A DNA stretch of 7,947 nt from an uncultured beta proteobacterium (GTDB lineage: Bacteria; Pseudomonadota; Gammaproteobacteria; Burkholderiales; Rhodocyclaceae). Below, piece after piece: positions 1 to 6,890 of the stretch. The stretch spans positions 1 through 7,947 of the forward strand of contig CAIYYE010000170.1 in NCBI GenBank assembly GCA_903930395.1, written 5' to 3'. The notes beneath the pieces were generated by a model. It saw only the letters and a program-made list of their open reading frames with translations. It was not told the DNA's origin and ran no database searches. The translations under genes and the position numbers were made by a program. Position 1 is the first letter of the stretch, and every line of letters begins with the position of its first letter.

Positions 1-177
1 CCGGCCGAAGCCATCGCCATGCTGGTCAATATCCTCGCCGAACTGGGTGAGGAACTGCCGGCCGGCAGCTTCGTCATGAGCGGCGGCATTACCGAGGCCG
101 TGCCGGTCAAGCCGGGTGACAGCATCGTCGCGCGCTTCCAGGAACTGGGCAGCGTCTCCATGCGTTTCGTTGAATAG
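1..177 (+). CDS. dmpH: 4-oxalocrotonate decarboxylase (2-oxo-3-hexenedioate decarboxylase), C-terminal 58 residues
   Basis: Open from the left edge in frame 1 to a TAG at 175-177, so only the C-terminus is visible. The tail carries SGGITEAVPV, a PGDS turn and the end LGSVSMRFVE. These are typical of the 2-oxopent-4-enoate hydratase / 4-oxalocrotonate decarboxylase fold (DmpE/DmpH, MhpD relatives). The SGGIT variant is closer to what I recall for the decarboxylase DmpH than for the hydratase DmpE, and direct adjacency to dmpI (12 bp gap) also fits DmpH. The enzyme decarboxylates 2-oxo-3-hexenedioate to 2-hydroxypenta-2,4-dienoate in the cytoplasm, acting with the hydratase. The hydratase itself cannot be excluded from so short a fragment. 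Confidence 0.78.
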   Translation, partial: PAEAIAMLVNILAELGEELPAGSFVMSGGITEAVPVKPGDSIVARFQELGSVSMRFVE

Positions 178-189
178 AGGGGAAACACC

Positions 190-387
190 ATGCCAATTAT
201 TGAAATGCATTTGCTGGAAGGCCGTAGCGTCGAAAAAAAGCGCCTGGCGGTGGCTGCGATGACGGCGGCCCTGGTTGAAACCCTGGAGGTTCGCCCCGAT
301 CAGGTGCGGATACTGATTACCGAACACAACGACGAGCAGTTTGCGGTGGGCGGGCAGACAGTCGGCCAGCGCAATGAAAATTCCTGA
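190..387 (+). CDS. dmpI: 4-oxalocrotonate tautomerase (2-hydroxymuconate tautomerase)
   Basis: This 65-residue protein is the usual size for a 4-OT monomer (about 62 residues). It isomerises 2-hydroxymuconate to 2-oxo-3-hexenedioate, the substrate of the decarboxylase encoded just upstream. After removal of the initiator Met, all family catalytic positions are present at canonical numbering: Pro1 (general base), Arg11 in LEGRS, Arg39 in QVRILIT and Phe50 in EQFAVGG. The start is supported by an AGAGGGG ribosome binding site right after the dmpH stop and by the absolute need for Pro at position 2. The known family forms a homohexamer. It lies 12 bp after dmpH and 18 bp before dmpF, so it is clearly in the operon. 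The tail is a few residues longer than in DmpI and unremarkable. Confidence 0.96.
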   Translation: MPIIEMHLLEGRSVEKKRLAVAAMTAALVETLEVRPDQVRILITEHNDEQFAVGGQTVGQRNENS

Positions 388-405
388 AACAAGATTGAGA
401 TAACC

Positions 406-1319
406 ATGAAAAAAATCAGATGCGCCCTGATCGGCTCGGGCAATATTGGCACCGACCTGATCTACAAGATCCAGCGCAGCCCGGTCCTCGAACCGGTGTG
501 GATGGTCGGTATCGACCCCGAATCGGAAGGCCTCGCTCGCGCCCGTGAAATGGGCTTGAAGACTACCGCTGCCGGCGTCGACGGCCTGTTGCCGCATGTG
601 CTGGAAGACAATATCCAGATTGCCTTCGATGCGACCAGCGCCTACGTGCATGCCGAAAACTCGCGCAAGCTCAATGAGCTCGGCGTCATGATGATCGACC
701 TGACACCGGCGGCCATCGGCCCTTTATGCGTGCCGCCGGTCAATCTCAAGTCGCATGCCGAAAAAGTCGAGATGAACGTGAACATGATCTCCTGTGCCGG
801 GCAGGCGACGATTCCCATCGTCTTTGCCGTGTCGCGCATCCAGGCCGTCGGCTATGGCGAAATCGTCGCCAGCCTCGCCTCGAAATCGATTGGTCCGGGC
901 ACCCGGGCCAATCTTGATGAATTCACCTACACCACCTCGAATGCCATCGAAATCGTTGGCGGGGCGCGCAAGGGCAAGGCGCTGGCCATCATCAACCCGG
1001 CCGAGCCGCCGATGATGATGCGCAATACCATTTCCTGCCTGACCGACGAGGAGCCCGATCAGGCACGCATCACCGCCTCGGTGCTGGAGATGATCAAGGA
1101 AGTGCAGAAATATGTGCCGGGCTATCGCCTGGTCAATGGCCCGCTGTTTGATGGCAAGCGTGTCACGGTCTTCATGGAAGTCGCCGGCCTTGGCGATTAC
1201 CTGCCGAAATACGCCGGCAATCTCGACATCATGACGGCTGCTGCGACGCGCACGGCCGAGATGTTCGCCCAGGAAATCATCGCTGGCACCATCCAGCTCA
1301 AGTCAACGGAGGTCGCAGC

Positions 1320-1323
<4 letters not shown>
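406..1323 (+). CDS. dmpF: acetaldehyde dehydrogenase (acylating), meta-cleavage type
   Basis: This 305-residue protein converts acetaldehyde, NAD+ and CoA to acetyl-CoA, the last step of the meta pathway. The N-terminal Rossmann fold has the nucleotide motif GSGNIG (residues 10-15). The catalytic Cys is Cys130 in [11 protein letters not shown]. The family blocks [27 protein letters not shown] and [11 protein letters not shown] follow in order. Length fits the DmpF/BphJ/XylQ family. Most relatives I recall read CGGQ after the nucleophile; here it is CAGQ. The Shine-Dalgarno is weak (GAGA, 397-400). The stop overlaps the start of the aldolase gene by ATGA. This fits the known DmpF-DmpG complex, in which acetaldehyde is channelled from the aldolase to this enzyme. 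Confidence 0.96.
1308..1313 (+). promoter_or_regulatory. strong ribosome binding site for the aldolase gene
   Basis: GGAGGT lies inside the end of dmpF, six bases before the overlapping ATG at 1320. It allows strong, coupled initiation of the aldolase so that both channelling partners are made together, and it fixes the aldolase start. Confidence 0.85.
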
Positions 1324-2375
<1,052 letters not shown>

Positions 2376-2398
2376 TTCCGGGGCGTGGCCAGTTGAAA

Positions 2399-2430
2399 CG
2401 GGAATGGTTGCGGCCATTCCCGAATTTTTT
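2399..2430 (+). terminator. intrinsic terminator after dmpG
   Basis: A perfect 9-bp inverted repeat, CGGGAATGG (2399-2407) and CCATTCCCG (2414-2422), has a 6-base loop TTGCGG. It is followed by AA and six T residues (2425-2430). This is the classic Rho-independent layout and sits 23 bp after the dmpG stop. It should end or reduce transcription before the cassette starting at 2449. Read-through or a further promoter is then needed for the downstream genes. Confidence 0.85.
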
Positions 2431-2434
2431 GATC

Positions 2435-2439
2435 GGGAG
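2435..2439 (+). promoter_or_regulatory. ribosome binding site deciding the start of the SDR gene
   Basis: GGGAG nine bases before the ATG at 2449 selects that start over the in-frame ATGs at 2347 (inside dmpG) and 2404 (inside the terminator hairpin). It lies just past the T-tract of the terminator. Confidence 0.7.
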
Positions 2440-2448
2440 TCGTGCGCA

Positions 2449-3204
2449 ATGGCAGCAACTAAAGAGTGGGTCGTCGTCGTCGGGGCCACTGGCGCCTTCG
2501 GGGCTGTCATGGTCGAGCGCTTTCTGGCGCGTGGCCTTGGTGTCCTTGCCGTGGCACGCAGTGCCTCATCGCTGGCGACTCTGGCGGACAAGCATCCGGG
2601 GCTGCTGCCCTGTGCCGCCGATATTTCGGATGACGCCTCGATTGCCGTGATCAAGGCCGCCTTGCCCGGCCCGGTCCGCATGGTCGTGCATGGTCCCGGC
2701 GTTGCGGTGGGTGGCGGGGTATTGACCATCGCCACGCAGGCACTGGTCGATGCGGTGAATATCAAGGTCGGCGGCTTCCTGCGCCTGGTCCGGGCGGTCG
2801 ATGAGCATCTGCTGCCCAATTCACGGCTGGTCGCCATCGGCGGCCATTACGGTTTCGAGCCGACCGCTTATGCCGCTGCGGCCGGGGTCGGCAATGCCGC
2901 TCTGGTCAATGTCGTGCGCCAGATGAGTCTGGCTTACGGCGAACGCGGCATCACGGCCCACCTCGTGGCGCCCGGCCCGGCCGATACCGAGCGCCTGCGC
3001 CGGGTCGCGGCTGATCGCGCAAAAATGCTCGGGACGACGGTCGAGGCCGTGCTCGACACCATGCGCGCCGAATCCTCGCTCGGCGCCTTCACCGAACCGG
3101 GGCAGGTCGCCTGGGCGCTCGAAATGCTGCTCGCCCCCGAAGCCTCGGCGATGACCGGCTCCTCCCTGATGCTCGACGCTGGCCGTCGGCGCGGTCTTCC
3201 CTGA
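2449..3204 (+). CDS. atypical short-chain dehydrogenase/reductase (SDR) family protein lacking the catalytic triad
   Basis: This 251-residue protein with a Rossmann fold is of classical-SDR length. The dinucleotide-binding motif GATGAFG (residues 12-18) follows the first strand directly, which supports the 2449 start. Asp58, Asn104 and the VAPGPADTERL segment (173-183) are in SDR-like places. The active site is not: the Ser-bearing strand ends AIGGHYG (129-135), with Gly where Ser is expected. The YxxxK region aligns as A-G-V-G-N before AAL (145-149), so Tyr and Lys appear to be Ala and Asn. The NNAG motif is replaced by HGPG (81-84). It probably binds NAD(P)(H), but the reaction is unknown; it may be non-catalytic or use other residues such as His133, Tyr134 or Tyr141. 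It is first gene of the cassette, 12 bp before the fused tautomerase. Confidence 0.88.
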   Translation: MAATKEWVVVVGATGAFGAVMVERFLARGLGVLAVARSASSLATLADKHPGLLPCAADISDDASIAVIKAALPGPVRMVVHGPGVAVGGGVLTIATQALVDAVNIKVGGFLRLVRAVDEHLLPNSRLVAIGGHYGFEPTAYAAAAGVGNAALVNVVRQMSLAYGERGITAHLVAPGPADTERLRRVAADRAKMLGTTVEAVLDTMRAESSLGAFTEPGQVAWALEMLLAPEASAMTGSSLMLDAGRRRGLP

Positions 3205-3216
3205 TTAGAGGTCAGC

Positions 3217-3654
3217 ATGCCCATACTCAACTTCCATCTCGTTCAGGGCCAGCACCAGAGCGCCCAGATCGAAACCCTGCTGCTAAAGGCGAGCGCGCTG
3301 TTCGCCGAGGTCCTTGCCTGCCCGATAGACCGGGTCCGGGTCTTCGCCACCGAGCATGCGCCGCAGCACTTTTGCATTGGCGGCAAGCTGGTCAGCCAGC
3401 ACGCGCAAGTCGCGCCCTACTTTTCCTTCATCGTGCTGGAAGGGCGCTCGCAGGAGGACAGGCAGCGCCTGCTCAGCGGTTTTACCGATCTCGTCGTCGA
3501 CATCCTGGGTGCCCCGCGCGCCAATGTGCGCGGCGGCATCGTGCCGGTCGCGCCATCCGACTGGAGCATAGGCGGCACCCTGGCCAGCGAGTTGCGCCAG
3601 GCCGAAATCGAAGCACGTCGCCTGGAGGCAGCAAAAACTTTGGGAAATAAATGA
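3217..3654 (+). CDS. fused (tandem) 4-oxalocrotonate tautomerase-family protein
   Basis: This 145-residue protein is built of two beta-alpha-beta 4-OT-like units in one chain, about residues 2-62 and 67-128, with a charged helical tail. Unit 1 has the N-terminal Pro (residue 2), Arg41 (like Arg39) and Phe52 (like Phe50), but Gln12 replaces Arg11. Unit 2 has an internal Pro67 that cannot act as an N-terminal base, but it keeps LEGRS with Arg77 (like Arg11), Arg105 (like Arg39) and Trp116 in place of Phe50. The catalytic set therefore looks shared between the halves, with a single usable Pro. Fused 4-OTs of the tautomerase superfamily are known to form trimers rather than hexamers. The substrate is unknown; a tautomerisation or hydration of an unsaturated oxo-acid or quinone-derived product is inferred. 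An AGAGGT site at 3207-3212 fixes the start. The stop overlaps the next gene by ATGA. Confidence 0.88.
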   Translation: MPILNFHLVQGQHQSAQIETLLLKASALFAEVLACPIDRVRVFATEHAPQHFCIGGKLVSQHAQVAPYFSFIVLEGRSQEDRQRLLSGFTDLVVDILGAPRANVRGGIVPVAPSDWSIGGTLASELRQAEIEARRLEAAKTLGNK

Positions 3655-4370
3655 AAGTCCTCATCGTTCACGCCCATTACGAGGCCAAATCCTTCAACGC
3701 AGCGCTGAAAGACCTTGCGGTCAAAACGCTGTCCGAGGCAGGCCACGAGGTGCAAGTCTCCGACCTGTACGCGATGAACTGGAACCCGGTGGCCTCACAG
3801 GCGGATTTCGCTGCGCCGACCAACCCGGATTACTGCGTCTATGCGCTGGAACAACGCAAGGGTTACGAATCCGGCAGCATCGCCCCGGATATCCAGGCCG
3901 AAATCGCCAAGGTCGACTGGTGCGACCTGCTGATCTTCAATTTCCCGGTTTTCTGGTTCTCGGTGCCGGCCATCCTCAAGGGCTGGATCGACCGCGTTTT
4001 CGTCTCCGGCCACTTCTACGGCGGCAAGCGTTTCTACGATCAGGGCGGCATGGCCGGCAAGAAGGCCATGCTCAGCCTGTCGCTCGGTGGCCAGCCGCAC
4101 ATGTTCGGCGCGGATGCCATCCACGGCGAAATGGACACCCTGCTCCGTCCCGTCATGCGCGGTGCCTTGGCCTACTGCGGCTTCACTGTGCTGCCCCCCT
4201 ACGTTGCCTACCATGTTCCTTACGTCACGCCGGCGGCACGGCAGGCGATGCTTGATGATTATCGGGAACGTCTGCTGCATCTCGATGATCTGACCCCCAT
4301 CGACTTTCCCCGCCTGGGTGATTTCGACGACCGGCTTTACCCCAAAAAATCAAACGAGGAGAAGACATGA
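3651..4370 (+). CDS. NAD(P)H:quinone oxidoreductase, flavodoxin-like fold (NQO1/MdaB type)
   Basis: This 239-residue cytoplasmic flavoprotein has the Flavodoxin_2 fold. It starts KVLIVHAHYEAKSFNAAL, the FAD phosphate-binding region of the NQO family. SDLYAMNWNP, FPVFWFSVPAILKGW (about residues 98-112), RVFVSGHFYGGK and LSLGGQPHMFG follow, all in NQO1 order. The family transfers two electrons from NAD(P)H to quinones and so avoids semiquinone radicals. Here the likely role is recycling o-quinones formed from catechols, or reducing related electrophiles; this is inferred from context. The start overlaps the tautomerase stop (ATGA) with a GGGA site five bases upstream. The stop overlaps the glutathione transferase start in the same way. 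A long Asp/Pro-rich C-terminus is present. Confidence 0.93.
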   Translation: MKVLIVHAHYEAKSFNAALKDLAVKTLSEAGHEVQVSDLYAMNWNPVASQADFAAPTNPDYCVYALEQRKGYESGSIAPDIQAEIAKVDWCDLLIFNFPVFWFSVPAILKGWIDRVFVSGHFYGGKRFYDQGGMAGKKAMLSLSLGGQPHMFGADAIHGEMDTLLRPVMRGALAYCGFTVLPPYVAYHVPYVTPAARQAMLDDYRERLLHLDDLTPIDFPRLGDFDDRLYPKKSNEEKT

Positions 4371-4972
4371 AGCTTTATTACGCTACGGGCGCCTGTTCCC
4401 TGTCACCGCACATCGTGCTGTGTGAACTCGGCTTGCCGCATGAACTGGTCAAGGTCGAACTATCCACCCACCTGACCGCCGATGGTCAGGATTACACCGC
4501 GATCAATCCCAAGGGTTATGTGCCGGCCCTGCAACTTGATGATGGTCAGTTGCTCACCGAAGGCCCGGCCATCGTCCAGTACCTCGCCGACCAGAAACCG
4601 GCCGCCGGACTGCTGCCGCCCGCCGGTACGCTCGAACGCGCACGGGTGCAGGAATGGCTGACCTTCATTGGCACCGAACTGCACAAGAATTTCAGCCCCT
4701 TGTTCAATCCGGGTGCCTCAGCTGACTGGAAAGCGGCGGCCCTGGCCAATATCGAGCGGCGTTTCGGCTTTATTGAAAAGGCCCTGGCCGGGCGTGATTA
4801 CCTGACCGGCAGTGCTTTCTGCGTGGCCGATGCCTATCTGTTTACGGTGGTGAACTGGACACGGTTTGTGAAGATCGATCTGGCGCCTTGGCCGACGTTG
4901 GCGGCTTTTCATCAGCGGGTGCTGGCGCGGCCGGGGGTGCAGGCGGCGATGCGGGCGGAAGGGTTGATTTAG
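4367..4972 (+). CDS. beta-class glutathione S-transferase (BphK-like)
   Basis: This 201-residue protein has an N-terminal thioredoxin-like domain (1-80) and an all-helical C-terminal domain. MKLYYATGACS carries Cys10, the beta-class catalytic residue. NPKGYVPAL has the cis-Pro, and LTEGPAIVQYLAD is the glutathione gamma-glutamyl contact region. ELHKNFSPLFNP places His106/Lys107 at the beta-class positions. FCVADAYLF is the N-capping box, and the chain ends MRAEGLI, very like BphK of biphenyl operons as I recall it. BphK-type enzymes conjugate or reductively dehalogenate electrophilic meta-pathway metabolites with glutathione. Here it is last in a coupled cassette behind a quinone reductase, pointing to detoxification. 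GAGGAG at 4356-4361 and the ATGA overlap fix the start. Confidence 0.95.
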   Translation: MKLYYATGACSLSPHIVLCELGLPHELVKVELSTHLTADGQDYTAINPKGYVPALQLDDGQLLTEGPAIVQYLADQKPAAGLLPPAGTLERARVQEWLTFIGTELHKNFSPLFNPGASADWKAAALANIERRFGFIEKALAGRDYLTGSAFCVADAYLFTVVNWTRFVKIDLAPWPTLAAFHQRVLARPGVQAAMRAEGLI

Positions 4973-4995
4973 GCTTTGGCTTTTGTCGACTAAAG

Positions 4996-5017
4996 GGCTT
5001 GGGGGGAACCCCAAGCC
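4996..5017. terminator. G+C-rich hairpin between convergent operons, possible bidirectional terminator
   Basis: A perfect 9-bp inverted repeat, GGCTTGGGG (4996-5004) and CCCCAAGCC (5009-5017), has a 4-base loop GGAA. It lies in the 103-bp gap between the convergent GST and regulator genes. On the minus strand it is followed by only a short CTTTAG run, and on the plus strand there is no T-tract. It is therefore a weak or factor-assisted terminator, better suited to the regulator transcript. The rest of the gap shows nothing clear. Confidence 0.55.
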
Positions 5018-5075
5018 GATTACGAAGGACCCATCCCCAAGAATCGCGCCCGGCAAGGCGGCGCCTGGCAGGCCC

Positions 5076-6836
5076 CTATTCCTTCCCCTCTGCCGGATGC
5101 GCCACCTTCTTCCCCGATAAGCGATACGCCACCCGCGCCCGCGTCGTCCCCAGTATCTTCGCTGCCCCGGAAACATTCCCCTGCGCCAGGAACAAGGCCT
5201 GATTCAGCGCCTCTTCCTCAAGACTATCGAGCGAAGCCTGCCCCGAGGCCAGCGCCTCCCGCAGGAGCGCTGGCAAATCCGGTGTGGCCGCCGTAGCCTC
5301 GTCTCCGCCAGCGGACTGAACTTCGCTGCGAGCTGGGTCGCGCCGGATGTTTTCACCGCTTGTGAACAAATGGGAAATGTCGATGCCGCCATCTTCCGGC
5401 GCGAGGATGACGCCGCGCTCGATGAGGTTTTCCAGTTCGCGGATATTGCCTGGCCAGGAATAGAAGAGCAGGGCTTCCAGCGCCGCTTCGGTGAAGCCGG
5501 TGACCTTGCGCTTGTGCATCGCGCAGTAGCGATTGAGGAAGTGCTCGACGAGCAGGAGGATGTCTTCCTTGCGTTCGCGCAGAGGCGGGATGTGTACCGG
5601 GAAGACGTTGAGGCGGTAGAACAGGTCGTCGCGGAATTTGCCGGCTTCGACGAGGCCGCGCAGGTCTTCGTTGGTTGCGGCAATGACGCGGACGTCGACC
5701 TTGCGCACACGGGTGTCGCCGATGCGCTCGATCTCGCCTTCCTGCAGGGCGCGCAGCAGTTTGCCCTGGGCGACCAGACTGAGTGTGCCAATTTCGTCGA
5801 GGAAGAGGGTGCCGCCGTCGGCACGCTCGAAGCGGCCGGGGCGAGACTGGCTGGCGCCGCTGAAGCCGCCTTTTTCGACGCCGAACAGTTCGGATTCGAT
5901 CAGTTGCTCGGGAATCGCCGCGCAGTTGATGGCGACGAAAGGCTGTTTCGCCCGCTCGCTGATGTTGTGCAGGGTGCGCGCAAATTGTTCCTTGCCAACG
6001 CCGCTTTCACCGAGAAAAAGCACAGTGGCGCGGGTTGGCGCGACGCGCTGGATCATGTGACAAACGGTGTTGAAGCCCGATGAGACGCCGACCAGATCGA
6101 TCTGGCCAACGCCTTCGGGCAGGCTTTCCTCGCGCCGGGGATTCTTGCTGCCGCTCGGGCTTTGCACGAAATCCTGGGCCTGCAGATAGCGGAAATCGGT
6201 GTCCGCGTCGTCCCACTGGTCGAGCGCCTTGCCGACGATCTTGCAGGTCGGGAAGCCCATGGCCTTGCATTCGACTTCGCGGACCAGCATCTGGCGACCG
6301 AGGAAGCTGCTCAGGTAGCCGTTGGCGTAGCCCTGCTGCAGCCAGCACACAGGGGCATTGCTCGGGCCGTGGATGGCGATGTGTTGCTCGGCTTCGGCCG
6401 AGTTGTGCCAGATGAATTCGCCATGGAAATGGCCGGTTTCGACATTGACATCGAGGGCGACCGTTTCGACCGTCACGAAGCCTTCCAGGGCATGCATTTG
6501 CGGGCCCACGGCGAAGGCGTCGAAATCATTGCTGTCCGGGCGGATGCGGCGGACCATCTCGGCGTCGCGGGTGCCCGACTGGTAACCCATGCGGGTGATC
6601 AGGCCACGCGCCTTTTCGATGCCGACGGTGTCGATCAGTTCGCGCCGGATGGCGCCCAGCGAGGTGTTGTGGAGCAGCACCATGCGCTGTTCGTCGAAAC
6701 GGATTTCGCCCTTGCTCGGGGCGAAACTGAGGCGCGCCGCGAGATCGTCGATGTCGGGCAGGCGATGCCGCTCATGGGTGTTCGGCCGGAGCAGGCGAAT
6801 GCTCTTGTCCGGAGTCGATTTGGGTCCGTTATCCAT
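5076..6836 (-). CDS. sigma-54-dependent transcriptional activator, DmpR/XylR/MopR family (phenolic-sensing type)
   Basis: This 586-residue activator has the full family layout: XylR_N effector domain (about 26-126), V4R domain (about 140-202), linker, AAA+ sigma-54 activation domain (about 249-415) and a Fis-type helix-turn-helix (about 553-575). His115 in GPQMHALEG and Trp143 in EFIWHNS match the phenol-contacting His and Trp of MopR with identical 28-residue spacing. Cys164, Glu187, Cys190 and Cys198 match its zinc ligands. Walker A is GESGVGK (276-282), Walker B is TLFLDE (343-348), and WPGNIRELEN is sensor II. The sigma-54 contact loop reads GGFSGA (323-328) instead of GAFTGA. The linker (about 205-247) is Ser/Gly/Pro-rich. 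The gene is convergent with the catabolic operon and 54 bp downstream of hpaI. Its own ribosome binding site is weak (GCAGG). Likely effector: a phenol or cresol; the target promoter is not in the window. Confidence 0.95.
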   Translation of the reverse strand: MDNGPKSTPDKSIRLLRPNTHERHRLPDIDDLAARLSFAPSKGEIRFDEQRMVLLHNTSLGAIRRELIDTVGIEKARGLITRMGYQSGTRDAEMVRRIRPDSNDFDAFAVGPQMHALEGFVTVETVALDVNVETGHFHGEFIWHNSAEAEQHIAIHGPSNAPVCWLQQGYANGYLSSFLGRQMLVREVECKAMGFPTCKIVGKALDQWDDADTDFRYLQAQDFVQSPSGSKNPRREESLPEGVGQIDLVGVSSGFNTVCHMIQRVAPTRATVLFLGESGVGKEQFARTLHNISERAKQPFVAINCAAIPEQLIESELFGVEKGGFSGASQSRPGRFERADGGTLFLDEIGTLSLVAQGKLLRALQEGEIERIGDTRVRKVDVRVIAATNEDLRGLVEAGKFRDDLFYRLNVFPVHIPPLRERKEDILLLVEHFLNRYCAMHKRKVTGFTEAALEALLFYSWPGNIRELENLIERGVILAPEDGGIDISHLFTSGENIRRDPARSEVQSAGGDEATAATPDLPALLREALASGQASLDSLEEEALNQALFLAQGNVSGAAKILGTTRARVAYRLSGKKVAHPAEGKE

Positions 6837-6890
6837 GTGCTTGCCTGCTGAGACTGCGGGATGGGAAGGGATGATTATCGCTCGCCCGGA

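Noticed and set aside
6162..6851. 229-codon plus-strand frame opposite the regulator, and a similar one at 5370-6083
   Set aside because: Both are mirror frames of the sigma-54 activator and have no family features.
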